Shown: piece after piece, positions 53,990 through 64,000 of the stretch
Layout: each line of letters starts with the position of its first letter
Numbering within the stretch: position 1 is the first letter of the stretch
Assembly (NCBI GenBank): GCA_030386875.1
Contig: CM059560.1
Span: 23,864,683-23,928,682 of the forward strand
Length of the DNA: 64,000 nucleotides
Reading direction: 5' to 3'
Origin: Morinoia aosen
Taxonomy: Eukaryota > Arthropoda > Malacostraca > Amphipoda > Talitridae
Program-made: the position numbers and the translations under genes
The notes under the pieces: generated by a model
Told to the model about the DNA's origin: nothing
The model's input: only the letters and a program-made list of their open reading frames with translations
The model's database searches: none

Positions 53990-56900
53990 CTGTAAACAGA
54001 TTATGGGCATTTCTCATTGAAAGGCGATGATATAAGAAAAAGAAGAAGATGGATATGCAATAACCCTCGACTTCCTACACGAAACCCTCAAGGGTCCGAA
54101 AACGAGATGTATCAGTCACACAAATGTAAAGCATTGGCCTTTACGAGTTCCAACATGTTGGAAGTCATACGTTCGCATTCGCTTTGTTAAAACTCTAGTC
54201 TATCTCTCATCAGTCAGCTCTTATTTCCAGACCTCAAGGTGGTAAACGAAGTGACGATATTAAAAAAATGTACGATTGAACTGTACGCATTCTACCCTTT
54301 GTACGACTTCTATCTTCAGCATATACTTTTTGGGTGCCAATTGAAAAACTTCTCATGATTTTCACAAGCGAGAATAGAGTTGATAGCAATTTCAGAATTA
54401 GCGACCAACCTAGCGTGGGCAAGGTGTAAGATTGATTTAGCCAATTTTGAAGCCTAATTTTGTAACATCAACTAAACTGCTTGGCTATTCCAGTTTTGTT
54501 TTAAATTCACCATTTTAAATGGAAAGGTTTCTCCACACTTTGAGAACTACTCGGTCGAATAACAATGATTCATTTTTGAGAGTACTGTAACGAGTGTAGT
54601 GATAAATGAGAGAGGTGAATTCGAGGGAAATTTTACATGGAAGCTTGAATTCCCCCATAATTTTGGACAAGTGTGACAATAGAAGGTCGCGGAAATATGA
54701 AAAAAATTCACACGTTGCCATCAGTGTTGATGCTTCTTTCGTACTTACCACCATTAATTCAAGGTGCAGATTCACGATTGTAAGTTGATCTTAGACATGA
54801 TTAAATTCGTTGGTGCCTCAAAACCTCAATATGCAAAAGAGGTTTTTGAATGGTTAAAAACATAAGTACACACCCGTCTCCTCTGCCGTGTCTCCAGGAG
54901 TCTCTGTGTCTTCTGTGATAGTCGCCACTCCGCCTGTCGCCACTGCGGTCCCTCTCGTCCCTTCTGTCATGGTTACGATCTCTATAGTCAGACCGTCCGT
55001 CTTCCCTGTTGTCCCACTCTCTCCGACTGTCTCTGGAGTCTCTGTCTCTTCTTTGTTCTCTGTCGCGCTCATTAGATGACGGAGGTCTCTCATTCCGTCC
55101 CTCCCTGCACGTTAGAAAAATATTAAACCCTCAGCCTCACAGTGTCACTATTAAATGCATCGGAAAGAGCTGTGAAAAACTCTCAAATGCGCAGCTTCAT
55201 ATGCTATTCTTGAACAAAAAAAAAATTAGTGAAATATTCTACTGAAAACTGACAATTTATTCTTGCATACATGACAGAAAATACTCTGAAACGTTCTTAA
55301 GAAGCAGGTAAACGATATCAGCACACATCCAGTCTGAAACACTCACCCGTTGTACGACTTCTTGTTAGGTTGTTCACTTCTTTCATCATCATTTTTTCTC
55401 TTCATGTGTGACCTGTGGTCTTTAGGCTTACTGTTCTCATCAGGTTTGTCCTGTTTAGCTTTGTCTTTATGTTCCTTGTGTTTCTCTTTCTTCACTTCAG
55501 CCTCAACGCTGTCCTCCTGTTGAACTAACTCATGCTCTTGCTTCTTGGTTTTCTTGTAAAATTTATGAAGCTTTTTAGCATCGTACTCTGTGAACTTGGA
55601 CACAAACCGCCATAGAAGCCTGGAAACACAAAACGAATTACAACTTGGGGAAACAATAAAAAACGCTCATAAGAATAGCAAACAGTTTGAATTTCATTAC
55701 AGAATAATTTTTCGGAATTTTATCGATAGAAATATTTGGTTCCATCATCAATTGCAAAGTTTTAGATCGAATCGCGAGTACTTACACTTTCCATGAGTCC
55801 GTGTGCTCGGGATTTGCGGACGTAATGGCGAAAGAAATATGGTCACCGATTTTGAGGAGGCAGCGCTTCGTGTGAGCTATCTGCTCCTCTTGAGAGCAGT
55901 TGTCGCCCCCACCACTGCTCAGCTCTTGCAGGAACTTCTTCATGGGGCGCATCTTCTCTTTACACTGAATGAGGCCAAACGTGGTAATGAGTGGAAGTTC
56001 AAGAATAACTACAATGAAAATGTATACGAAAAATGACTGGACTGCCATTTCAATTGGAACAAGCTACCAAAACTAAATCATGTACTTCATAATTACTACA
56101 ATGAGCAATGTATTGAAATCTCACAACTACGAAATAGTAGATAATTAATCAAGAAACCAGACATCTCAAACCGTTGTAAGAAGAAGTACTACTCAAAAAT
56201 TACCCAAAGAAAATCACAAATGTCGAGTTAAGGTAGGCTTGCAGAATTTTGAATGTATTAAAAACACCGGATGAAGAAGAAGGTAATAGACCACTTCCTA
56301 AAATAAATTACAATTGACTGCTTTTCTGAAGAAAATATGGGTGGGTAAATATTTGAAAAGCAGCAGGTGTAATTCGCTAGTCAAGTTGGGCTATAGAAGA
56401 CACGCCTAGCTCACCTCAGACCACAAGGGATGACTGACGTCCATCTCACAATCGTCAATAATAGGCGTAGGTTCTCCATTTGCTGTTATGTGCACTGGTC
56501 CTTTTGGCTTTTCCCTTTCTTTCTTCTTTTTATCTTTTTTCTTCTTAGTATGAGCGTGTTCTTCCGACTTAGGTTCTTCCTTGGCCTTATCTTCTTTCTC
56601 CACCTTTGGTTCTTTCGATTTACTTTTTGATTCTTTCTCCTTGTGTTCCTTGGGATCTTTCACATCTCTCTCTTTCGTTTCCTGAAAATTATATATAATA
56701 TGTTATGAAACGGGCTGCAGTTGACACAAATTTAAGTGATTGAACAAATTACTTCTTCCGAAAGTTAACTATGGTCATATACTGCAACGCAACAAATTTT
56801 CCAATCCGAGTTGCACTTCAGGAATATATGGTATTTGAATTTTTATTCCGAAACGATTTCGTAAAAAAATCTGGTCTTGGGATAACAAAGTTCTCAATGA

Positions 56901-59900
56901 ACATTAAAACAAAAATAGATAGGACTCAAAACATAGGCCGAACGCACATTTTACATGGAGTTCGAGGCTCAACCCATCTCACAGATCAAATAATTCAAGT
57001 ATTAAATTACGAGATTTATTTGATGAGTGAGCAATAATAAATACCTCGCCTTGAATAAAAGTTACACACGCGGGGCCGAGAAAGAACAAGATAAGGATCA
57101 ATTCGGAAGAGGATTTAAAAAGTAAATGATAATATTGATTCAGTGCTGCGGGTTAGCTATGACAGATTGTAGTCAAGAAGTGGTACGTCACCTTCTCGAC
57201 AGATGGTTGCTTCACAGCAGCAGGAGAAGGAACGGCGGAAGTAGCGGCCGTTGTGTTGGCTGATGCACCAGGTCTGCTGGCATCGTCGTCGGAACTATCG
57301 TCTTCAATGATCTCCTTGGAAATGCCCTTAGGTTCCTTCACCTTCACTGCAGCGCGGCTCTTCGCGACTTTGCTCGCCCTTGGTTTCGGCTTGAGATAAA
57401 AAATACTCATTGAATGTTTATGAAATTATAGGCGTTAGAAATAAAAATTAAATACCACGCAGTTTATTATTTACAAGAAAAAGTATGAACACAACCTCTG
57501 AAAGTTACAAAACCTTAACAATGCGTAGAATAATTCTATGATAAATCATTACCTTTAATTGATTAGTATCACTGTGCTTCTTGATGAGTTTGAGTAAATA
57601 TTGCGCTCTGCTCTCCAGCTGCTTTGCTTGAGGCTTCAAGTCACCATCGAGTAAGATCTTATCACCCAAATTTAAAGCAGGATCTGCCTTGATTTGCTCC
57701 CACGATCCCATGCCGTACTCGTAGATTCCACATAATAATCTGTGAAATGAAAAAGAGTGCAGTTAAAAAGAGCACAAAAACTTGGGAGTGAATAAAAAAT
57801 TTATTGAACAAACTTGGGTGGGAATAATTTTCCAACAGCAGTTGCAATACTTTAGAAATCAGACAGTGAAAGAAAAGACAGCAAGCAGGTTTCTACACAC
57901 GCTCAAGGAAATTTCGCTTCAAGCACAATACAAGTAAATCTATCAGCAATTATTTGCTATAAGGTATAAGTCTTGTACCACCTCGAAAACCCCTGTTCAT
58001 TATTCAAAACACGTCTAACAGCTCAATTGCTACAGAAAGCATCAGGCACCCATCTATAAATAGACAAGTCTGGTCTTTAAAAGGAACCTGAGATCTAGTT
58101 ATACCATGTTGGCATGGGACTTCGTTTGAATACCCTCTAATGCTCACAGTTCAGGCAAAGAAAATTAACTTTCTCAACCTTCCACAGCATAACGGGAACT
58201 TTCAGTGCTCAGGGTCATTCATGCAGTTTGACTGTACAGAAAACGCCTAACTCATCTCAGACCAGAAGGAATGAACTATCGCCTGCAATGATCGTGAAAC
58301 TAGTCTGACAACACTAACTTTCCATGACAACTAAGTCCAAAAGTGAACGAACCCTCAAGTATGCATTAAGTGAGCAATTACAATCACCTAGAATCGTCCT
58401 GCAGACTCCATGTGGTGTCCCAGTGAGTGTCCTTCACTTTTTTAATAGGGAGCACCCAGCTAGCGCGCTGCACCGGCGCGTGCGGCACAGCAGTGTCTAG
58501 CGGTGCCAGTTCCTCCAGCGTTGCCAGGGTGGTCTTCGCATTGATGGACACACCGGACAACTTGAAGGAATTGCCACTGTGCTTCCCACGACGAGGAGGA
58601 CCTAAAAAAAGTATACACAACACACAATGAAAACACCATAACTACAACCGTAATGAAAACTCTAGGCATTTGAATGACAAATACTAAATAGAGAAATAAG
58701 TACATTTGGGAAGTACTTGTAATTGTCAACAGAACCTAAAAATGTTTATAGAATTACAACGCAGCAGCACTTTGATTTTTTGAAGCTTGGTATCATTGTT
58801 CACTTACCGATGGATGGAACATCGCGGTGAAAACTTTATACACACATGCCAGCCCAAAAGAAATACAAACATAATTTCACGCCATACCTACAATACCTAA
58901 AGCTCCTCAAGCACAAAGTACAAATTTCAGAAACATTACAATCAAAATATTATTACAAAAAGTTGATTAGAATCACTGCACTACCGCGCATTTTAGTGCT
59001 GTACCTTTATTTTCTGGATTATTAAGATTGTTTTTCTCGAGCTGCGCCATGAACTGGGTGCAGTGATCAAGGATGGTCTCTGCGAGCCGCTTCAGCTCGG
59101 CAATGGGCTTTTCGCGCAGGTCTGCGTCTCTGCTGATGGTGTCCAGGCGACGGAGAGGGTTCGAGAAGCGCTTCATCGACCGGAAAAAGCGCCGGACCTG
59201 ACGGCACAGATATTCATTGCAACGGAGGTTCTTTTTTAACATAGATCATGACATGAAAAAACGATCATTCATGACAGGCCGCTAAAATCAACATAAAATA
59301 TTGCCATGATTTTATCAATTCTTATCTGTTTAGATAGTACAACAGTTATCTTACTTTCTGAACACCAAGAAACAAATGGAAGTGAATGTGAAATTCATAC
59401 TCTTTGACTTCAGTTGATTCACCCAATAGAATACTAAAATGTGACCGTAGGCTTGCATTCATTATCAATCACAACAAAAATGTAAAATAAATATCGGGCA
59501 TGCCGGTTGAATTATCTTCACTTGAATATTTAACTAAGAATATGCGTCCAACAGACCAGGACAGCAGAGCACTGCCTACCTACTGATCAATATTGTCAGT
59601 AACCAGGAGAAGCTCTAATAGCAGTGCTAAGAGCAAGAGAACAGCAGTAAGTGTTTTTTTTTCAAAATTAAATAATTGCACAACTGCAAATGAAAATGAT
59701 GCAAAATCAGCTAAGATCTTACACAAAAGAACAACAGTAACAAACAAAAGCTGAAATTATCATTATATTAGTAGTGTTTATGTTTAAAACTCTTAGGCCA
59801 CAACTAAGTCGGTCTCAAGAGAATGAAAAGAAGAGAACATATAGTGTGAACTGCAGAAAACGGGGAATTGAAGCATACGCAGGATACTCTGCGCATAGAA

Positions 59901-62900
59901 ACAGCAAGTTGAGAAGGAAGAAGAAAAAAATAGCAAAGAATGCATGCAAATTGAAAGAAGCTAATTGACCACGAAAGTAGAAGTTCTGAAGGCCTATTTA
60001 CAGCTGAGGTAACCAAACAGTGCCTCCTGTTGGCGCCAGTCTCCACAGCACAGGATAGACAATCTTAACTAAGCTAAACCTACTGCCTATCCAATTCACA
60101 TAATTCACATGAGAGGACGAAAGTTGAAGAGCTATCAGAACTCAAAATAGCAGGAGTGAAATTAAAATGCTCAACAACAGTTGCAATCGAGAGACAGTGA
60201 GTTCGGAGCAGAGGTACACGTATCAGCGAGAGCTGCGAGCTAACCTCGGCCTCAGTGAATCCCTTGACGGACTCCTTCTCTTTGGCAGACGCGCTGTTCT
60301 TGGGAGGACGACCGCGCCTCTTGCAGGTCCCATCGTCGTCTTCCTTCTCCGAGTCGCTCGAGGATGAGCCCTCGTCCTCTTTTTCTTTCTTCACGTCGTT
60401 ACCCTGCAGAAACGATCATAAAACTTTGAAAACGAACTGTTATTAGAATATTAATATACTTAGATATTTCCTCTCAAAATACAGGTATTAGGACGAATTA
60501 TTTATGTTACAATCAAGCTAGCAACATTTTACACTACATAAATAAAGTGCATATTAAAATATAAATAAGGTTAGCATACGATTTTCTCACTCCACTTTCA
60601 CCAGAATACCGTAGAAAATAACAACGGCTGACACTCCACAGAATGTTATACACCAAGTGTGAATTATTACAGGAACTTGGTGGTAGATGAGGTTATTTAC
60701 TTACAGCATTTTGAACAGTCTTGCGACTACGAGGAGGCAAGTAAAGATCGGCCATTTCTTTGGCTTTAGCTTCCTCCTTGACTTCATTCCTCAGAGCTTC
60801 TGGAATAATATCATCCTGTAAAAACAACAAATACAAGTTAACACCATTTATTACACAGAAAAACGTCCTTGCACTCTTATATTTTTATTACTGTTAAAAT
60901 AAAATATTGATGTATGTAGCCTCAATGCTACTTGTATATAAATAGCGAACTCAGTTCTACATTTTATTTTGGTTCATTTTGAAAACGATATGAAAACTTG
61001 ATTTCAGAATATTGGAAAGTACGGTTGAAATTTTAGCTTAACTACATACAATATGAAAAAAAACTTTATTACTCTCTTTGGAAACACTACTCAAGAGTAA
61101 CAAATATAACTTACACTGGAGGCGTACGATGACGCATCACATACCACTCTACTAGCTATTAACAAGTTCAAGCTAGTGTACATAAGCAAGCACTCTTTAC
61201 CTACATTTCTTTCCATGAATAGCGAGTCAAAACTAAAAGCAGGATCAAAATGTATGTACTTCAAAAATAGAAAAATAAACACAATCAAATCACACCTATC
61301 ATTTATAGATATCGGCCCTGTTGTCAGATTTGACCAGATTATTTTATCAGTAATATCGAACATGCAAGAAGTAAGTTTACACCAATAAACTGGCATGCAT
61401 GGGCGTTTCTATTCACCTTCGAAAAAAACGGAAGATTCAAAAGCACTAGCGACAATAACTAACATATTTTTACCCAGTCTTTGGTGTTTTCATCGGCCAC
61501 AGAATCGAGCCTAGAGAGCTCCTCGTCCTCGTCGAGGTTGATGGAGGCAACTTTGAAGGCTGAGAGCAGGTCGTCGCCGGCCGAGGCAGGCCCGTCCTCG
61601 CGTGTCTCAGCCCGCCGCAATATCTCGTCTATGTCACACTGCAAACGACGAAACAAACTTAACGCATCTCACTTTGGAGAACTTATGGTTAGAAATTGAC
61701 ACAATGACAGAAATTGACAAATGAAAAAGTGATGTCTACACATAGTTAAGACGATTTCAGTCCGCTTCTTATACTTTTTTCCCATTAGAGTTAAATTTTG
61801 AAGCATATTTTGATTCCTTAGAATGGTGTGGGTTGTTTTTTGAACTCCACAGATTATGTAATAGCCCATTTTCCCCACCTGAAGGACCATTCAGTCTGAT
61901 AATTGGTTAAACTTGCACGAATGAAATAATGTAGCAGATGCGTCAGTGTGCTGACATGTTCGAGCATTGTTCGCTGACTATGTACTGGAGCAATGACGGG
62001 TATGTGTATGTTTAAGCAGTTCTCTAAATGCAGTAGATAATGTTCACGACAGAGGTATTCCCATGATAAAAATATGTTCAGTAGAACTGGTAAGCGTCAT
62101 TTACAAATGAATCGAAGTTCATCAGTACATGCTTGCCTGAAGTGACTTTTAACATTATAATGTACAGCCTATAAAGAGTAGTTGCCTAAAAAAATCCAAA
62201 ATAGAACCTGCAATGTGCGGCCTCATTACCTCAGCATGCATGATTGATCGAGCAAAATGGATAAATTAAGCCAGTTAAGTCAACCTAGAAACTTCTATTT
62301 CCATAAACAGGAAGTAAAGTTTAGGTGCAGTAAACAGGGATGCAAAACGAGGTCACTTGAATCGAAGGTAACGCCAATAATTGAGGACAAGAGTTGCATG
62401 CTAATGATTAGAAATAAAACCAAAAGTATCTCTGAACTCAAACAAAAGATTTGTTTTCCATTTTGTGGGTGCTCAAAGTACTGAGCAGCTAGAGCTCTCT
62501 AGTGAGTTTTACGGCAAACCTACGGACAAAATGAGAAAGTAATCACAAAGTTCAAGATGATCCAGAACACTGGTTACCGTTAAATATATCAAAGTTATGA
62601 AAACACTTACTAAACTTTACCGTAAATCATGAAAGGTTAAAACCCTGAGCAAGATAACAGAGACAAAACTATCCAGCGACATGAAAACATATACTCACGA
62701 CAGGCTCGTCAGTCTCGTCTTCTTCATCTTTGAATAACTCGTCCGCACCAAACTTGAGGATGGCATTCAGCTCCTCCTTGTTGAAAGGATTACTGTTGCT
62801 GCCTGAGCATAAAAGAGCACAAGAACTTGAATAATAATACAGCAGAGACGAATATAGGTAGAGTGCACTAGTGATTGGGTGCTTAACCCTTTAACGCCCA

Positions 62901-63955
62901 CATTTTTATACTCATATTACCGTTAACACAACCACTATCAGACACTGGCATTAGGTAGTTACTGTTATCAAGATGTGGAAGGAACTGCCACTCGGCAGAG
63001 AAGTTCAAGGGACACATTAGTGAACAAATTGAATAAGAAATACAATATATTATTGTTATTTTTGAAAGAGGACCGTACAGTCCACTTGGGCGTTAAAGGG
63101 TTAAAGGAGATCAAACTGAAGGTGAGTGCCGAAACAAAGGAATGCTGCAAGGACGGGACTAAGAAAAATGAGAACTCTGCACGTTCAGAATTTCATAACA
63201 TTTCAAGTTATAGAAACAAATAAATTTACACTTCCTTCTTCTACAGCCCCTCATTTCTAACAAGTTTCAGCTTTTTCTGATGTTGTCACCTAGTGGTTGA
63301 GAGTTGTGATTGCCTTTCGAGTGGCAAACCATACGCTAAGTCCAACGTTTCTTTTATAAGGAAAAAGGAAATAACATACTCCAGATTTCCTACTCAACCC
63401 AATAGTGTGAAATATACACCGGCTTCACTGGAACTAATCGCGAATGCTGGTACTTGAAAATTTAACACATATTTCATGAAGCAATTAATTAGTATTAGCA
63501 CACGACATGTATAAATATTCTATGCCACAGACAGTCTGAAGTCTCAGTACCACATGAAGCAGCCAGGATCAATTCACTTCCAGGGTGAATATTTCTACTG
63601 AAATTAATCACATCCTTACTCATCAAGGACGATACAAAGATAAATTAGATTAAAGAGCTTAAAAAGACACATATAGTTGAGATTACTTAACAATTTAGAT
63701 GTATTTTGGCCAACAAATTTCGCGGGCTCAGAAAAAAAAAACATTATCGTCTGAGGGCGAGTTGATACTGAAGTATACTGGACAGAAATGTAAAAAAGAC
63801 AATGAAGACTTACTGCCCAGTTTCTTATTGAAGACTGTCCGACCACTGGTGTCCATGGACTGGATAACTAGATGGTCCAAAACCATTTTCTGCTTGGCTC
63901 GCTCGATGATGTTCTCTTCAATACTGTTCTTTGTTACCAACCGGTATATGTTGAC
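53566..63955 (-). CDS. Chd1: Chd1, chromodomain-helicase-DNA-binding protein 1, C-terminal half
   Basis: Fourteen exons chain in frame to 948 codons plus a stop; all junctions have GT-AG splice sites and compatible phases. The visible protein starts at the end of helicase lobe 2 ([20 protein letters not shown]). It continues with [20 protein letters not shown], the acidic linker, the SANT-SLIDE DNA-binding region (about residues 228-425; [20 protein letters not shown]), Lys/Glu-rich stretches, the conserved C-terminal CHCT/DUF4208 domain ([12 protein letters not shown] through [14 protein letters not shown], about 581-680), an Arg/Asp-rich segment and a Gly/Tyr/Pro-rich tail. CHD1 is an ATP-dependent nucleosome-spacing remodeler linked to transcribed H3K4me3 chromatin. 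The chromodomains and most of the ATPase lie beyond base 64000. Confidence 0.93.
54874..55104 (-). CDS. Chd1: Chd1 exon, Arg/Asp-rich segment
   Basis: 231 bases, phase 2 in and out. In the phase set by the neighbouring exons it codes for [20 protein letters not shown] and further RD/RS repeats, the typical CHD1 tail. The longer frame that opens with an ATG here is a shadow. Confidence 0.85.
55347..55619 (-). CDS. Chd1: Chd1 exon, second half of the CHCT domain and basic tail
   Basis: 273 bases. It codes for [30 protein letters not shown] and a Lys/Glu/His-rich region ending KKSYNG. Confidence 0.9.
55786..55964 (-). CDS. Chd1: Chd1 exon, first half of the CHCT/DUF4208 domain
   Basis: 179 bases. 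Acceptor ATTCAG precedes TGT. It codes for [40 protein letters not shown] and the DSWK end. An upstream acceptor (TTGTAG near 56006) would break the frame. Confidence 0.88.
56415..56681 (-). CDS. Chd1: Chd1 exon, Lys/Glu-rich linker
   Basis: 267 bases, phase 0. It codes for a long Lys/Glu-rich stretch and [12 protein letters not shown], ending DVSHPLWSE before the C-terminal domain. A relic of its end lies at 58244-58274. Confidence 0.85.
57192..57389 (-). CDS. Chd1: Chd1 exon, low-complexity linker
   Basis: 198 bases, phase 0. It codes for [20 protein letters not shown], an acidic [11 protein letters not shown] patch and an Ala/Ser/Pro-rich stretch. Little is conserved; placement rests on splice sites and phase. 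Confidence 0.82.
57553..57739 (-). CDS. Chd1: Chd1 exon, SLIDE part
   Basis: 187 bases. It codes for [40 protein letters not shown] and [11 protein letters not shown], the strongest match to CHD1 in the window. Confidence 0.92.
58388..58601 (-). CDS. Chd1: Chd1 exon, linker to SLIDE
   Basis: 214 bases. It codes for [29 protein letters not shown] and [13 protein letters not shown], the conserved VEWxxEDDS-type region leading into SLIDE. Confidence 0.9.
59005..59197 (-). CDS. Chd1: Chd1 exon, SANT part of the DNA-binding domain
   Basis: 193 bases. It codes for [40 protein letters not shown] and FMAQLEKNN, matching the SANT helices of CHD1. Confidence 0.9.
60245..60403 (-). CDS. Chd1: Chd1 exon, acidic and basic linker
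   Basis: 159 bases. It codes for a Lys/Glu/Asp/Ser-rich stretch, [10 protein letters not shown] (an AT-hook-like GRP core) and GFTEAE, where the SANT part begins. Confidence 0.9.
60705..60815 (-). CDS. Chd1: Chd1 exon, DDIIPE segment
   Basis: 111 bases between TTACAG and GTAAGT. It codes for [20 protein letters not shown] and [14 protein letters not shown], the IIPE and PRSR region before the DNA-binding domain. Confidence 0.9.
61474..61638 (-). CDS. Chd1: Chd1 exon, CDIDEIL segment
   Basis: 165 bases, phase 0 at both ends. It codes for [33 protein letters not shown] and ENTKDW, conserved among CHD1 proteins. Confidence 0.9.
62699..62802 (-). CDS. Chd1: Chd1 exon, NPFNKEEL segment
   Basis: 104 bases between AG and GTGAGT. 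It codes for [20 protein letters not shown] and an acidic end, the bridge following the ATPase. Confidence 0.9.
63814..63955 (-). CDS. Chd1: Chd1 exon, end of helicase lobe 2
   Basis: Acceptor TTTTACAG and donor GTAAGT flank 142 bases. It codes for [29 protein letters not shown] and [10 protein letters not shown], the conserved end of the SNF2 ATPase. Confidence 0.9.
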
Positions 63956-64000
63956 CTGTAAAACAGAACATCAAATAGTAACACACTTCAACATGAACCA

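Noticed and set aside
53526..54017. Ala/Val/Thr-rich minus-strand frame of 163 residues
   Set aside because: It overlaps the last Chd1 exon in the wrong phase; the GYHRDG frame continues the spliced gene and ends at TAG 53566.
54854..55093. Thr/Glu-rich frame starting with ATG
   Set aside because: It is a phase shadow of the Arg/Asp-rich Chd1 exon; phases from both neighbours select the other frame.
55786..56048. Hydrophobic minus-strand frame upstream of CKEKMRP, resembling a signal peptide
   Set aside because: It is intron sequence read through; the ATTCAG acceptor at 55965 gives the correct phase.

Overview
The window looks like a repeat-packed piece of an arthropod, most likely insect, nuclear genome; the species is not identified. 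Evidence is the mix of Ty3/gypsy, BEL/Pao, I-like, Jockey-like and CR1-like elements, a Tc1/mariner-type transposase remnant, a tRNA-derived SINE, and one intron-rich host gene. I recognise only one host gene: the 3' half of Chd1 (chromodomain helicase) on the minus strand at about 53.4-64.0 kb. Fourteen exons can be chained in frame to the stop codon. Bases 1-53,000 are almost entirely nested, mostly broken transposable elements.

Layout. 628-931 is a 3' fragment of a LINE (family B). 936-11810 is a minus-strand Ty3/gypsy element (CsRn1-like) with two 1264-bp LTRs that are almost identical. Its pol is split by a 1317-bp solo LTR with a 4-bp target duplication and by a LINE-tail fragment (family A) with a 6-bp duplication. 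About 12.5-20.7 kb holds a plus-strand BEL/Pao element, with a SINE inside its pol. 21.4-22.5 kb is a second family A copy. 23.6-26.7 kb is a Jockey-like LINE lacking its RT core. 27.8-28.9 kb is a plus-strand LINE 3' part. 28.9-29.6 kb is family B again. 29.8-31.0 kb is a dead Tc1/mariner-like transposase. 31.1-34.3 kb is a 5'-truncated I-like LINE. 34.3-39.1 kb is a CR1-like LINE with its long family B 3' UTR, itself split by another CR1-like LINE. 39.1-41.8 kb is a plus-strand Ty3/gypsy-like gag-pol. 43.6-49.7 kb is an I-like LINE with both ORFs open, bracketed by two same-orientation RNase H fragments. 50.6-53.4 kb shows no gene.

How the parts work together. The elements show several different ways of coupling gag or ORF1 to pol: -1 frameshift sites (AAAAAAC, GGGTTTC) with downstream stems, a UGA-CGG stop between BEL gag and pol, and ATGA and TAATG stop-start overlaps in two LINEs. 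LINE families A and B and the SINE share a 3'-terminal hairpin followed by GGAAATAAA, which fits a SINE using a LINE reverse transcriptase through a common RNA tail. The plus-strand Ty3/gypsy-like element at 39-42 kb carries an extraordinary density of perfect short hairpins running through its coding sequence, which I consider the most unusual signal here.
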